Both the position numbers and the translations under genes were made by a program. Source: an uncultured Gammaproteobacteria bacterium (GTDB lineage Bacteria > Pseudomonadota > Gammaproteobacteria > Pseudomonadales > Litorivicinaceae). From it: DNA of 40,897 nucleotides. The DNA lies in the NCBI GenBank assembly GCA_913042205.1, contig CAJWIY010000012.1, forward strand, positions 1-40,897, given 5' to 3'. How positions within the stretch are numbered: position 1 is the first letter of the stretch; each line of letters starts with the position of its first letter. The notes under the pieces are model-generated. The model was given only the letters and a program-made list of their open reading frames with translations, was not told the origin of the DNA and ran no database searches. Of the stretch, positions 1 through 10,570 are shown in pieces.

Positions 1-717
1 TCCGAGTTGGTGACCGAATTCCTTTGGAATGGGTTGAGTGAGTTTGCAGACTGCCATTGCGAGGGGGCGTCGTTGCATAACTGGACATTTTTGTGAGAGC
101 TCGGATAACAGAGCTTCCGTCCCCTCACCGGCGGTCAAAATGACATCCCCACGGATCTGGCCAGCAGAGGTTTCGACACCGACTACTTTGTCATGTTGTA
201 CTAACAATTGGGTGGCCTCGGCTTGGAAGACCTGTCCATCGAGGATTTCGGCAAATGCGTGCACCAATGTATCGAGCTTCAATACAGGTTCTGACAATCG
301 ATAAAGATAGCCTTTAAAATCAGGGTGATTGAATGCTGCCTCGGATTGCGGGTCAATGCGCTCCATGCGAGATTGCATCGCTTTGCTTGCGAAGAATCCC
401 AAAAGGTTCGCAGCAATTGATTCGACAGACCATAACAACTGATCTTCTCGTTCGAGTTGAACGCGGCTTAAGTCAATCGTTCCCTCGCCCTTCAAAGCCT
501 GTTTCCAGCGCGCGGGCATGGCACCAATTTCACTGGCTGCTTTGGTTAATAATCCATCAAGTGCATACTTAGTGCCACCATGAATCATGCCTTGGCTTGC
601 CAGGGTTTGACCTTGGCCAAGTGCGTTTTTTTCGATAACACAGCATGAAATGTTGCGAGCTTTCAGTTCAGCTGCTAGCCACAGACCTGAAATCCCGCCA
701 CCAACGATGATCTTCAT
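1..717 (-). CDS. FAD-dependent oxidoreductase, glycine/D-amino-acid oxidase type (partial)
   Basis: The 5' end of a minus-strand gene that runs off the left edge; about 239 residues are visible with no stop. Translating from the ATG at 717 gives an N-terminus MKIIVGGGISGLWLAAEL, a Rossmann dinucleotide-binding motif (GGGISG) directly at the start, followed by VIEKN, the acidic residue that usually binds the ribose. This is the typical layout of the DAO/glycine oxidase superfamily of soluble FAD amine oxidases. A later GDVILTAGEG segment fits the second FAD-contacting strand. Substrate cannot be told from this half. It is divergent from waaA with only about 24 bases between the starts, so the two promoters must sit in or near coding sequence. 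Confidence 0.75.
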   Translation of the reverse strand, partial: MKIIVGGGISGLWLAAELKARNISCCVIEKNALGQGQTLASQGMIHGGTKYALDGLLTKAASEIGAMPARWKQALKGEGTIDLSRVQLEREDQLLWSVESIAANLLGFFASKAMQSRMERIDPQSEAAFNHPDFKGYLYRLSEPVLKLDTLVHAFAEILDGQVFQAEATQLLVQHDKVVGVETSAGQIRGDVILTAGEGTEALLSELSQKCPVMQRRPLAMAVCKLTQPIPKEFGHQLG

Positions 718-741
718 GCAGGCATGCTAGCATCTTCAATT

Positions 742-1968
742 ATGGGACGACATCTGTATTCACTGCTTTTACTGTTTTGCGCGCCATTGTTGATTGCGCA
801 CGTGGTCTGTAAATATCGTCGCGAGAATCAAGATCCGATGGTTGCTCAGAGACTTGGCTTTCGTGTCCCGCTGCAGATGTTCGGTTGTATCTGGATTCAT
901 GCCTGCAGCCTTGGTGAATCCAAGGTTGGAGTGGAGCTGGCTCGAGCTTTAATAAGAAAAGATCCGTCGTTACGGATTTTAATGACAGCAACCACTCCAG
1001 CTGGCCTCCAAGTCCTAGCTCAGAGTGAATTTTCAAGCCATGTTTTTCCTTGGGATTTTCGCTGGACTTGGTCCCGGTGGCTATCTAAGTTAAGACCTAA
1101 AGCACTGATCATCATAGAGACTGAGCTTTGGCCCAACTTGCTGGCAGCGTGCGATAGTGAGGGTGTTCCCGTAATTCTGGCCAATGGACGACTAAGTGAT
1201 CAATCGGTTCGCGGCTACCAACGTTTCGGTTGGTTATCGAAACCGATGTGGTCAAGGGTCTCGCGTGCACTTATGCAGTTCGAGGGTGATGCTCACAATG
1301 CGCATATCCTCGGGGTTCCTGCCCATGTGATTTCAGAGGTTGGCTCTATAAAGCTTGATCAGCCCGCGCCTCAGGTTCCCAGGGGTCAGGCCGATCGCAT
1401 TAGCGCATGGAAGAAAGCCCACGTGTTAGTTTGCCTGATGAGTAGCCATCCTCACGACGAGGCACTCTTTTTGAGCTGGGCTCGTCGGAATTTAGGTTTG
1501 CGTTTGTTGATCGTGCCTCGCCATCCGGTTCGGGGATCCGAGATCAATAAGGCGGCAATTGACGAGGGTCTAAGCGCATGCCAGTCATCCCTTGAAATCG
1601 ACGACTCCGCTCAGGTTCTCATAGGAGATACGTTCGGCGATATGGGCGCTTATCTTTCACAATCTGACGTGGTTGTGATTGGCGGAAGCTTTTCTGGAAA
1701 AGGCGGACAAAACCCAATCGAACCCGCTTTACTTAGTAAACCTTTGGTTGCTGGACCATCGATGCATAACTTCCAAGCAATCAGTGATGGCCTAGAGGCC
1801 GCAGGCGGACTTATTCGAGCAGATGCTGACGAGATTTCGGAGGTCATTGAAGAGGCGCTTCTGGGAGCGAACAAGCTGGGAAACGCGGCCCGTGCTTGGG
1901 TTATAGCTAACAGAGGATCGACCGAGCTTCAGGCTCAATGGATCTTGGCGACACTTGCTGCCGATTAG
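742..1968 (+). CDS. waaA: 3-deoxy-D-manno-octulosonic acid (Kdo) transferase
   Basis: Transfers Kdo from CMP-Kdo onto lipid A precursor at the inner membrane, the first step of LPS core assembly (GT family 30). The product has the expected N-terminal hydrophobic anchor ([15 protein letters not shown]), the conserved [10 protein letters not shown] block that carries the catalytic Glu of the family, [10 protein letters not shown]-like sequence ([11 protein letters not shown]), a central VPRHPVRG block and the C-terminal [17 protein letters not shown] sugar-nucleotide site. An ATG at 724 is also in frame, but the start at 742 (MGRHLYSLL) gives the usual N-terminus and leaves room for an upstream leader. 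Its 3' end overlaps the argH stop by four bases, convergent. Family assignment is firm; the choice of start is less so. Confidence 0.93.
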   Translation: MGRHLYSLLLLFCAPLLIAHVVCKYRRENQDPMVAQRLGFRVPLQMFGCIWIHACSLGESKVGVELARALIRKDPSLRILMTATTPAGLQVLAQSEFSSHVFPWDFRWTWSRWLSKLRPKALIIIETELWPNLLAACDSEGVPVILANGRLSDQSVRGYQRFGWLSKPMWSRVSRALMQFEGDAHNAHILGVPAHVISEVGSIKLDQPAPQVPRGQADRISAWKKAHVLVCLMSSHPHDEALFLSWARRNLGLRLLIVPRHPVRGSEINKAAIDEGLSACQSSLEIDDSAQVLIGDTFGDMGAYLSQSDVVVIGGSFSGKGGQNPIEPALLSKPLVAGPSMHNFQAISDGLEAAGGLIRADADEISEVIEEALLGANKLGNAARAWVIANRGSTELQAQWILATLAAD

Positions 1969-3359
1969 CGTTTCTGGAGCTTTGCTTTGGCTCGAGCCGC
2001 AGCCGCCTTGACTTGGACGGGCGCTGTTCCACCCAGATGATTCCGTGCACTCACAGACCCTTCAACGGTTAGCATCGAAAAAATATCAGCCTCGATCAAA
2101 CCGCTAAAAGCTTGGAGTTCCGAAAGCTCTATTTCAGAAAGTTCGCGTTTGGTTTGAACGCCTAGGGCAACTACTTGACCAACAACGTCATGGGCCTCAC
2201 GGAACGGAAGACCTTTTCGGACCAGATAATCTGCGAGATCGGTTGCTGTGGAAAATCCACAAATGGCTGACTCTTTAAGCACTTCTTTGTTAACCAGTAG
2301 TGACGGCATCATGTCAGCAAAGGCACGAAGCGATCCTAAGAGGGTATCTGCCGCGTCATACAAAGGCTCTTTGTCTTCCTGATTGTCTTTGTTGTAGGCG
2401 AGTGGCTGTCCTTTCATCAACGTGAGAAGACTGATCAAATGACCAAACATTCGGCCTGATTTACCGCGTACTAGTTCAGGCACGTCGGGGTTCTTTTTTT
2501 GCGGCATGATCGAACTACCCGTGCAAAATCGGTCGGGTAGATCGACAAATTTCCAAGTGGTCGAATTCCAGTTGATGAGTTCTTCGGAGAACCGTGAAAG
2601 ATGCATCATGATGATGCTGGCGACACTCAAAAATTCGATACCGAAATCTCGGTCAGAGACAGAGTCTAGGCTGTTTTCGGTTGGCTTGTCGAAGCCAAGA
2701 AGTTCTGCGGTTCGCTCACGATTGATCGGATAGCTCGTTCCAGCCAGAGCCGCAGCCCCTAGGGGGCATTGATTCATCCGCCGTCTGCAATCAATAAGAC
2801 GCTCTGCATCACGTTCTAGCATTTCGTTCCAAGCAAGCATGTGATGCCCAAAAGTCACAGGTTGAGCGGCTTGAAGGTGCGTAAAACCGGGCATAATAGT
2901 TTCTGCTTCACGCTCAGCAATAGTAACTAAGCCCGATTGTAATCGAGTCAGCTCGCTGAACGCACGATCGACCATATTTCGCAGCCATAGTCGAATGTCC
3001 GTGGCTACCTGATCATTTCGGGAACGACCGGTGTGAAGCTTCTTGCCGGTATCGCCTATTAGATCTATCAGCCGCGATTCGACGTTCATGTGCACATCTT
3101 CTTGATTGATTGACCAAGAAAATTCACCTGCCTCAATTTCACTTTCGATCTGGCGAAGCCCATCGATAATCGTATGAGTCTCGGTTTCATTGAGGATTCC
3201 CTGTTCGGCCAGCATCGTGGCGTGCGCGATTGATCCCTGAATATCCTCTCCCGCCATTCGTCGGTCGAATTCCACAGATGCAGTGAATGCTTGGACAAAC
3301 GAATCGGTCGATTCCGTAAAGCGACCGCCCCATAAAGCTTTAGGCCTTTGCTGACTCAT
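1965..3359 (-). CDS. argH: argininosuccinate lyase
   Basis: Cleaves argininosuccinate to arginine and fumarate, the last step of arginine synthesis (cytosolic homotetramer of the fumarase/aspartase superfamily). The start at 3359 is chosen because the reading frame from there begins [14 protein letters not shown], the usual ArgH N-terminus, and an AAGGAGT ribosome site lies just upstream; the open frame itself continues 24 codons further back. Visible signatures are [13 protein letters not shown] near residue 110, the TxLQxAQP block, and the superfamily signature [12 protein letters not shown]. The length of 464 residues is normal. It diverges from hemC across about 50 bases that contain a shared palindromic -10-like box. 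Confidence 0.97.
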   Translation of the reverse strand: MSQQRPKALWGGRFTESTDSFVQAFTASVEFDRRMAGEDIQGSIAHATMLAEQGILNETETHTIIDGLRQIESEIEAGEFSWSINQEDVHMNVESRLIDLIGDTGKKLHTGRSRNDQVATDIRLWLRNMVDRAFSELTRLQSGLVTIAEREAETIMPGFTHLQAAQPVTFGHHMLAWNEMLERDAERLIDCRRRMNQCPLGAAALAGTSYPINRERTAELLGFDKPTENSLDSVSDRDFGIEFLSVASIIMMHLSRFSEELINWNSTTWKFVDLPDRFCTGSSIMPQKKNPDVPELVRGKSGRMFGHLISLLTLMKGQPLAYNKDNQEDKEPLYDAADTLLGSLRAFADMMPSLLVNKEVLKESAICGFSTATDLADYLVRKGLPFREAHDVVGQVVALGVQTKRELSEIELSELQAFSGLIEADIFSMLTVEGSVSARNHLGGTAPVQVKAAAARAKAKLQKR

Positions 3360-3382
3360 AGAGACTCCTTTTACCAGCATCC

Positions 3383-3390
3383 AGTATACT
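3383..3390. promoter_or_regulatory. palindromic -10-like box between argH and hemC
   Basis: The sequence AGTATACT is its own reverse complement and contains a good -10 hexamer (TATACT) on both strands. It sits roughly mid-way in the 52-base gap, so it could serve argH leftward and hemC rightward with short leaders of about 15-20 bases each. No convincing -35 hexamer was identified on either side, and this remains a prediction. Confidence 0.4.
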
Positions 3391-3411
3391 TCGTGTAACA
3401 AAGGACCACAC

Positions 3412-4347
3412 ATGCAAAAAACGTTAATCATTGCAACGCGAAGGAGTCCATTGGCTCTTTGGCAGGCTTGTCACGTGAAAGATCGGCTTCAAGCAAGTTA
3501 TCCGGAGACCACGATTAAGCTTTTGGAAATCTCAACGCAGGGTGATGAACACCTTGATGTATCACTCACTAAAGTCGGCGGGAAGGGTGTCTTTGTGAAG
3601 GAGTTAGAAACCGCGCTGTATGATGGGCGCGCGGATCTGGCCGTGCATTCATTAAAAGATGTGCCAATGGAGCTGCCAGTTGGTCTGGACTTATGCTGTC
3701 TGACCGCGCGCGAGACACCAACAGATGCATTGGTGCATCGTATTGGAACGAAAGCCTGGATTGATTTTTCTGACATCCCATACGGCACACATCTGGGGAC
3801 TTCGAGCTTGCGACGGATTGCCCAGATCCGGGCATTGCGTCCAGACCTAAAGCTATCGCCTGTGCGGGGCAACTTGGGAACACGTTTAGCAAAGTTGGAT
3901 TCAGGCGAGTTCGATGGATTGGTATTGGCATCAGCTGGGCTGAAGCGTCTTGGGGTTACCAGTCGCATTGCTTTTGAGACAAAACCTGAAGAGATACTGC
4001 CCGCCTGTGGGCAGGGCATTCTTGGAATTGAGATCCGTGAAGATGATCGAGCAACGCGTGAGATGGTGATGATTCTAAGAGATGGCCACGGCGAAATCAC
4101 TGGTCGTGCTGAGCGTGCACTTAACCGTCATCTGAACGGTGGCTGTCAAGTGCCAATTGCTGCATATGCAATGGAACGTGGTGGAAACTTATGGTTGCGC
4201 GCTCTGGTGGGCTCACCAGACTGTGGAACACTCCTTAGGGCAGAAGATGTTGGCACGTCGGAAGAAGCGGAAGCGCTTGGGGTTCGTGTGGCGGAGAATC
4301 TAATAGCCCAAGGGGCTAGAGAGCTCCTCGCCCAAGTGGGTTTATAA
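3412..4347 (+). CDS. hemC: porphobilinogen deaminase (hydroxymethylbilane synthase)
   Basis: Polymerises four porphobilinogen molecules into hydroxymethylbilane in tetrapyrrole synthesis. The N-terminus [14 protein letters not shown] is the family hallmark, followed by [20 protein letters not shown] and the AVHSLKDVP block. LGTSSLRR and VRGNLGTRL line the active site, and Cys245 in NGGCQVPI is the residue that carries the dipyrromethane cofactor. The length of 311 residues is normal. An AAGGA site precedes the ATG. It is the first gene of a hemC-hemD-hemX-hemY operon: hemD starts on the base after its stop. Confidence 0.97.
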   Translation: MQKTLIIATRRSPLALWQACHVKDRLQASYPETTIKLLEISTQGDEHLDVSLTKVGGKGVFVKELETALYDGRADLAVHSLKDVPMELPVGLDLCCLTARETPTDALVHRIGTKAWIDFSDIPYGTHLGTSSLRRIAQIRALRPDLKLSPVRGNLGTRLAKLDSGEFDGLVLASAGLKRLGVTSRIAFETKPEEILPACGQGILGIEIREDDRATREMVMILRDGHGEITGRAERALNRHLNGGCQVPIAAYAMERGGNLWLRALVGSPDCGTLLRAEDVGTSEEAEALGVRVAENLIAQGARELLAQVGL

Positions 4348-5070
4348 ATGAAGATTTGGTTAAATCGACTTCCCTCAGCGTTTCCTAGGGTCGTCGATTC
4401 ATTTCGTCGAGCTGGTTTTGACCCAATAGCAATTCCCTGTCTCCAGTCCCGCGCCTTGGACGTTTCTCTCGATCCTGCAATTGTTGACTTTGATCGATTT
4501 AGCGACGTGGTCGTGACGTCTCCTGAGTCAGCCCGACTACTAATTGACGCTATCACATCACGCTGGGCCCAGTGGCCAATTACACAGAGGTTGTGGGCTG
4601 TTGGATCCGGGACAGCAGACATTCTTGGGGAGGAGGTGAAAGACGTCAAGACAGCATCTGACCCAGGCTCTGCCTCACTCATTCAAGTCATGCGGTCAGC
4701 GATCCGGGCTGAGAGTAGATTGCTGATTGTCACAGGACGTGGTTCCGGACGTCAGTTCGAGCAATTGAATCGGACCCTGTCATATCCAGTTTCATACCTT
4801 GAGCTTTTTGAACTAATGGCTGGTCTTGACTCGGAAATTCGGACTTTGGACGATATTGTAGCGGTTGTTCACGGTTCGACAGTTTTGGTACAAGCGTTTA
4901 TGAAAGTGGCTAGCGAAAATGAATTGAACGTTATGCAATACACTCATTTTGTAACGAGTGCTGATGCGACAGCACAGTTGCCGTCAGGATGTCGGTATCA
5001 TCAAATTAATTCACCGACACCTGATGCGGTCAGACTCGCGATGCAAGGAGAGGAGAGTGTCAAAGACTGA
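4348..5070 (+). CDS. hemD: uroporphyrinogen-III synthase
   Basis: Closes hydroxymethylbilane with inversion of ring D to give uroporphyrinogen III. As usual for HemD the sequence is poorly conserved, but it shows the pattern of the family: an N-terminal WLNRLPSAFPRVVDSFRRAGFD segment, a VVTSPESARLLIDA block, and LWAVGSGTADIL. The length of 240 residues fits. It begins immediately after the hemC stop and its 3' end overlaps the start of hemX, so the operon is probably translationally coupled. Confidence 0.88.
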   Translation: MKIWLNRLPSAFPRVVDSFRRAGFDPIAIPCLQSRALDVSLDPAIVDFDRFSDVVVTSPESARLLIDAITSRWAQWPITQRLWAVGSGTADILGEEVKDVKTASDPGSASLIQVMRSAIRAESRLLIVTGRGSGRQFEQLNRTLSYPVSYLELFELMAGLDSEIRTLDDIVAVVHGSTVLVQAFMKVASENELNVMQYTHFVTSADATAQLPSGCRYHQINSPTPDAVRLAMQGEESVKD

Positions 5071-6175
5071 AAAGAGAACGGCTGAAGTTATCGAACAAGC
5101 AGTCACCGGTGAAGAGTTAGATTCTGATAAAGAACCGGAAGCCAAAGAGACTCTCAGTATATTTGAAGCGCTGAGAGCCAACTTTTGGGTTACTACACTA
5201 CTTAGTGTCTTTGCATGTGCAGCGGTTGGTTTGGGAGGCTGGTTCATGTGGACTGAGGTGCAGACTATGAAACACTCGATGGAGTCTGTGGACGAGGCAA
5301 TTCAGTCCGTTAACTCGCAGCTCGTTCAAATCGTCAGTCTGCGGGAAACCACTCGCGATATTAGGAGCCAGATGGAAAGGCTTGAATCTGGAATAGCTAG
5401 GGCAGACGAACGTAATCAGTCGGTCATCAATCGCGTAGAGACTGTGGCTGAAGAGCTGGCCAAGGCACAGGTCGATACCAGAAACAGTTATGTATTGGCT
5501 GAGGCTGAATATTTATTGAAACTCGCTGATCAGAGGCTATTAATTGAACACAACCCTGAAACTGCGACAAACTTAATGCAGACGGTGCAGGGGCTATTAG
5601 CAAAATTAGAAGATGGCCGACTGTTGTCTGTAAGAGAGCAGCTCGCACAAGATATACAATTACTTTCAGCAATTCCTCACGTCGATTTATTGGGAATTCA
5701 GGCTGAACTTTTGGCGCTTGATCCCGTACTTAACGACCTGAAACTTCCAATACGGAGATTTAACCTCGAGAGTGACTCTGAGCCCGAGGATGATGTTCAG
5801 AAATTTCTAGATGGTCTTCGTTCATTTATTCGGATTCGAGAAGTAAATGCTCCGATCACACCGCTTGTATCTGCATCGGATGCAGGGCGTGCACGAGAGG
5901 TACTTCGGTTAAGTCTCGAGCAAATTAAAGTGGCCTTGGTTCGTGAAGACCAGGAGCTTTTTAACGCAGGCCTCGCCCAGGCCAAGCGATTATCACGCCA
6001 TTTCTTTGACGTGACAGAGGGCGCTGGAAAAAGGGTAATGACGGTTTTGAGAGCGCTAGAGGGCACTCAGATCGCCCGAGATATACCTGACGCAGCGCAG
6101 GGCCTCAGGGCGCTCAGGACATATCGGGAAGCTCTGACGCAAGAGCGCCTGTCTACCGCGGCGGTGAAACAGTGA
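5057..6175 (+). CDS. hemX: HemX-like membrane protein of the heme operon
   Basis: A 372-residue protein in the position of HemX. It has a short acidic cytoplasmic N-terminus, one transmembrane helix (about residues 40-62, LLSVFACAAVGLGGWFMW), then a long periplasmic region predicted as coiled coil (MESVDEAIQSVNSQL to VETVAEELAKAQ) and a helical domain containing EAEYLLKLADQRLLIE. HemX is often annotated as uroporphyrin-III C-methyltransferase, but the visible sequence has no methyltransferase motifs. I chose the GTG at 5057 because AAGGAGAGGA lies just upstream and it gives a 14-base overlap with hemD. The precise role of HemX is unsettled in the literature I know. Confidence 0.88.
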   Translation: MSKTEKRTAEVIEQAVTGEELDSDKEPEAKETLSIFEALRANFWVTTLLSVFACAAVGLGGWFMWTEVQTMKHSMESVDEAIQSVNSQLVQIVSLRETTRDIRSQMERLESGIARADERNQSVINRVETVAEELAKAQVDTRNSYVLAEAEYLLKLADQRLLIEHNPETATNLMQTVQGLLAKLEDGRLLSVREQLAQDIQLLSAIPHVDLLGIQAELLALDPVLNDLKLPIRRFNLESDSEPEDDVQKFLDGLRSFIRIREVNAPITPLVSASDAGRAREVLRLSLEQIKVALVREDQELFNAGLAQAKRLSRHFFDVTEGAGKRVMTVLRALEGTQIARDIPDAAQGLRALRTYREALTQERLSTAAVKQ

Positions 6176-7011
6176 GCAGTTTCCTAAGAACCTCAATCTG
6201 GGTTCTGGTTCTCGGTACTTTACTTGCACTCGGGCTATATCTTGGTGATCGAGTCAAAACTGATCCTGGCTACGTTCTCTTCGCCTATGGCGGATATGCT
6301 GTCGAAATGTCTCTCTGGGTATTTTTAATTGCACTCGTTGTGTTTACCATCGTTTTCTGGATTGTATTTGGCTTAGGGGGTGCGCTCGGACGATTCCCAA
6401 CTAATGTCGTAAGGGCTTGGGCTCGAATACGCCACAAAAAAGCAGATTTACGTTTGATTGAAGGCGCATTATGGTTGCGCCGAGATGAGCCATCACGAGC
6501 ACTCTCAGTTCTGCAGAAGGACGCAAGGTCTGAGTCGTTACCGGCACTGCACTGGTTGTTAGCATCAGAGGCAGCCCGACGCCTTGAAAAGCTGGATGAA
6601 TCACAGCGTTATTTGGAATCAGCAGAACGTTTGATGGCTAGCATTCCAAAGGCTATCGAGCGTGATATTAAGCCTACTGAGTTAAGGCCACTCATAAAGT
6701 CTCTGAAAAAGGAATGGCGAGAAGATTGGGCGCTTGGCCTCGAGGTAGTAGGTGACGACGACGCACTATCTCGTTTGACTGTCCTGAATTCACTGGCAAA
6801 GAAGCACACTAATTCTCTTGCTTTAGCAATTGTTCAGGCACGACTGGCATTGTTAGCTGGGTTAGATGCCGAAGCAAAACACCATATTGAACGTGCCACT
6901 GAATTGGACTCTGAAAATCTCTTGGTTTTGTTGCTACATGCCGAACTTGAGAGTGGTAGGACAGAGGCGCTCGAGGATCTCAGACGCCGTTTGGTTGAAG
7001 AAACGATTTAA
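6172..7011 (+). CDS. hemY: HemY-like membrane protein, short form
   Basis: Starts at a GTG that overlaps the hemX stop (GTGA). Two transmembrane helices are visible near the N-terminus ([15 protein letters not shown] and [21 protein letters not shown]), followed by a TPR-like helical region with [18 protein letters not shown] and [14 protein letters not shown]. This matches the proteobacterial HemY family encoded after hemX, which is unrelated to the Gram-positive protoporphyrinogen oxidase of the same name. It is 279 residues, while E. coli HemY is about 400, so the C-terminal TPR part is shortened. The gene ends inside the 3' end of the convergent rho gene. Confidence 0.82.
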   Translation: MSSFLRTSIWVLVLGTLLALGLYLGDRVKTDPGYVLFAYGGYAVEMSLWVFLIALVVFTIVFWIVFGLGGALGRFPTNVVRAWARIRHKKADLRLIEGALWLRRDEPSRALSVLQKDARSESLPALHWLLASEAARRLEKLDESQRYLESAERLMASIPKAIERDIKPTELRPLIKSLKKEWREDWALGLEVVGDDDALSRLTVLNSLAKKHTNSLALAIVQARLALLAGLDAEAKHHIERATELDSENLLVLLLHAELESGRTEALEDLRRRLVEETI

Positions 7012-8267
7012 CGCTTCTTCATCGACTGGAAGAATTCTTCGTTTGTGGTGGTGGTCTTTATGCGATCAACTAAAAATTCAATAGCCTGAAGATCCTCCAT
7101 CGAATCCAGAAGCTTCCGTAAGATCCACATACGCTGTAGTTCTTCTTCCGTTGTGAGCAGGTCTTCGCGACGCGTACCAGACTTTCGGATATTGATAGCT
7201 GGGAAAATTCGCTTCTCAGCCGCACGTCTCTCTAAGTTTAATTCTGAGTTACCAGTACCCTTGAACTCTTCGAAAATCACCTCGTCCATTTTTGATCCAG
7301 TGTCGACCAGTGCGGTTGCAATGATTGACAAACTACCGCCCTCCTCGATATTTCGGGCGGCACCAAAGAAACGTTTCGGACGCTCAAGTGCGTGCGCGTC
7401 TACACCACCTGTCAGAACCTTACCTGACGACGGTTGGACCGTATTGTACGCGCGAGCCAATCGCGTGATAGAGTCAAGCAAAATGATGACATCGCGTTTA
7501 TGCTCTGTAAGCCGTTTGGCTTTTTCAATCACCATCTCTGCGACCTGAACGTGGCGAGATGGCGGCTCATCGAATGTTGATGCAACAACTTCTCCGCGAA
7601 CGGTGCGCTGCATCTCTGTTACTTCTTCTGGACGCTCGTCGATCAGCAAGACAATCAAGTAACATTCTGGGCTGTTGCGGGTAATGCTATTGGCGATGTT
7701 TTGTAGCATTAAAGTCTTACCTGCTTTTGGTGGCGACACGATAAGTGCTCGCTGGCCTTTTCCTATCGGGCAGACGAGGTCGATAATTCTTGCAGTTAGG
7801 TCTTCGGTCGAACCGTTCCCCTGCTCCATGGTGACTCGTTCCTGAGGAAACAGCGGTGTCAAATTTTCGAATAGAATCTTGTTTTTGGCGTTTTCTGGTT
7901 TATCGAAATTAATTTCATCAACTTTCAATAAAGCGAAGTAACGTTCGCTATCTTTTGGCGGACGGATCTTGCCTGAGATAGAGTCGCCTTTTCGAAGGTT
8001 AAATCGACGAATTTGACTGGGTGAGACATAAATGTCGTCAGGACCTGCAAGGTAACTAGAGTCAGCTGATCGCAGGAATCCAAACCCGTCCGATAGGATC
8101 TCCAACACTCCATCACCGTAAATATCTTCTCCACTTTTGGCGTGGGCCTTTAAGATGGAAAAAATAACGTCTTGTTTCCGGGACCGCGCAAGATTCTCGA
8201 GGTTCATGCTATCCGCAATCTCAAGGAGCTGCGGCATCGATTTTTTCTTAAGTTCTGTGAGGTTCAT
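7008..8267 (-). CDS. rho: transcription termination factor Rho
   Basis: Hexameric RNA-dependent ATPase that terminates transcription. At 419 residues it is exactly the length of E. coli Rho. The N-terminal [18 protein letters not shown] helical domain is followed by the cold-shock-like RNA-binding domain with [15 protein letters not shown], the Walker [11 protein letters not shown], the Walker [17 protein letters not shown], and the Q/R-loop region [21 protein letters not shown]. The gene lies downstream of hemB and trxA on the same strand, and trxA-rho adjacency is also seen in enterobacteria. Its stop overlaps the hemY stop region by four bases with no intergenic terminator. Confidence 0.98.
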   Translation of the reverse strand: MNLTELKKKSMPQLLEIADSMNLENLARSRKQDVIFSILKAHAKSGEDIYGDGVLEILSDGFGFLRSADSSYLAGPDDIYVSPSQIRRFNLRKGDSISGKIRPPKDSERYFALLKVDEINFDKPENAKNKILFENLTPLFPQERVTMEQGNGSTEDLTARIIDLVCPIGKGQRALIVSPPKAGKTLMLQNIANSITRNSPECYLIVLLIDERPEEVTEMQRTVRGEVVASTFDEPPSRHVQVAEMVIEKAKRLTEHKRDVIILLDSITRLARAYNTVQPSSGKVLTGGVDAHALERPKRFFGAARNIEEGGSLSIIATALVDTGSKMDEVIFEEFKGTGNSELNLERRAAEKRIFPAINIRKSGTRREDLLTTEEELQRMWILRKLLDSMEDLQAIEFLVDRIKTTTTNEEFFQSMKKR

Positions 8268-8414
8268 GTGTTCTCTGGATTACTTCGGCTCGGACCGCAG
8301 GCGCTATTTACGTTGGTAAAGTTGTTTTCTGAAAATTGTTTTCTGAAAAAAAGAGGGTTGTGAAGAGCATCCACCTTTGTAGCTTAGGCGCTTTCGGTGT
8401 GCTCGTCTAGTCCT
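8268..8414 (-). promoter_or_regulatory. rho leader region with a 14-base tandem repeat
   Basis: The 147 bases between trxA and rho hold no gene that I can support. They contain an exact tandem repeat of TTGTTTTCTGAAAA at 8322-8335 and 8336-8349 (plus-strand reading) beside an A-rich run, which on the rho transcript becomes a T-rich run followed by the repeats. Enterobacterial rho is autoregulated through its leader, so this is the natural place for such control here. That role is inferred from position, not shown by the sequence. Confidence 0.4.
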
Positions 8415-8741
8415 TTAAATATTCGAATCAATAAAAGCGGCTAACTGGCTTTTCGAGAGCGCTCCCACTTTTGTTGCTTCCGGCTCACCATTTTTGAACA
8501 AAATAAGCGTAGGAATGCCACGAATATTAAATTTTTCCGCTGCATCTCGGTGATCATCGACATTTAATTTGGCAACCGCAACGCGACCGGTATATTCAGA
8601 AGCCAGTTCTTCCAAAACGGGAGCGATCGTTTTACACGGACCGCACCACTCTGCCCAGAAATCCACTAGTACCGGTATTTGTGCGTCTTGCAATACAGAA
8701 TCAAGGTTATCATTTGTGAGAGTTGTAATTTGGTCGCTCAT
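8415..8741 (-). CDS. trxA: thioredoxin 1
   Basis: Small cytosolic dithiol reductase of 108 residues. The active site WCGPCK is present with Cys33 and Cys36, preceded by VLVDFWAEW and followed by the conserved cis-proline segment [12 protein letters not shown]. All hallmark residues of bacterial thioredoxin 1 are intact. It sits 24 bases downstream of hemB and about 150 bases upstream of rho on the same strand, probably cotranscribed with both. Confidence 0.97.
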   Translation of the reverse strand: MSDQITTLTNDNLDSVLQDAQIPVLVDFWAEWCGPCKTIAPVLEELASEYTGRVAVAKLNVDDHRDAAEKFNIRGIPTLILFKNGEPEATKVGALSKSQLAAFIDSNI

Positions 8742-8765
8742 TGTTTCCCCGTTATGTTTTTATAT

Positions 8766-9827
<1,062 letters not shown>

Positions 9828-9880
9828 CTAGTTTCGCGTCTTTCAAGAGCGCGATCTCACGAAACTTTATTGGAGCCACT

Positions 9881-10570
9881 ATGGGACGAATAAGATGGGC
9901 TTTTGGTTTGGCTGCTCTACTTATTGTAATGTGGTTTGGTCGTGAATGGGTCAGCGTCCAAAATTTCCTTGATCAGTATTCAGAAAGTAAAAACATAATC
10001 AGAGATCACTATGTATTGTCTCTGCTAATTTTTTTTCTTTCATATCTAGGGTCAGTTAGTTTGTCTCTACCTGTTGCATCAACATTAACGCTCATGGGGG
10101 CAGCCTTATTCGGGTGGATCACATTCCCGATTGTCATAGCAGCAGCAACCTCGGGTGCCTTAGTGATCTTTTGGCTGGCTTCAACCGTTGCGAACAAATT
10201 TTTCTTTGAGCGAGCAACCGACACTCTTAAGAAAGTCCGAGCAGTGTTTCATCAAAGCCCAATCCGGTGGCTCTTGATGATGCGCTTGGTCCCTTTTTTC
10301 CCTTTTTGGCTGGTGAATATTATTCCCGCGTTGCTAAAAATGCGACAGCGTGATTATGTTTTCGCAACTATCCTAGGCATTATCCCCGGAACTGCTGTCT
10401 ATGTCAGTGTCGGACGCGGTTTAGATACGATGCTGTCTCAAGGCCTGAGCCTTCATTGGAGTATTACCGAGAACCCCGAGATCTGGGTACCACTGGTTTT
10501 GCTTGGTATATTTTCCGCCGCGTCTGCCCTGATTTCCAATCGTCAGAAGAGGGAGTTCCACGAATGTTAA
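9881..10570 (+). CDS. TVP38/TMEM64 (DedA-superfamily) membrane protein, YdjX/YdjZ-like
   Basis: A polytopic inner-membrane protein of 229 residues with the VTT-domain pattern: a first helix near the N-terminus, LLIFFLSYLGSVSLSLPVAS, a re-entrant-like TLMGAALFGW segment with glycines, and the conserved LLMMRLVPFFPFWLVN block followed by NIIPALLKM and FATILGIIPGTAVYVSVG. These are the family's signature regions. Members have been linked to lipid movement across membranes. The ATG at 9881 has a GGAG upstream; a TTG at 9821 is in frame but has no ribosome site. It overlaps ynjB by seven bases, so it belongs to the same operon. Confidence 0.88.
   Translation: MGRIRWAFGLAALLIVMWFGREWVSVQNFLDQYSESKNIIRDHYVLSLLIFFLSYLGSVSLSLPVASTLTLMGAALFGWITFPIVIAAATSGALVIFWLASTVANKFFFERATDTLKKVRAVFHQSPIRWLLMMRLVPFFPFWLVNIIPALLKMRQRDYVFATILGIIPGTAVYVSVGRGLDTMLSQGLSLHWSITENPEIWVPLVLLGIFSAASALISNRQKREFHEC

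Noticed and set aside
3498-4100. 200-residue minus-strand open frame
   Set aside because: It lies wholly antisense to hemC, whose motifs are complete, and the product is serine- and arginine-rich with no recognisable domain.
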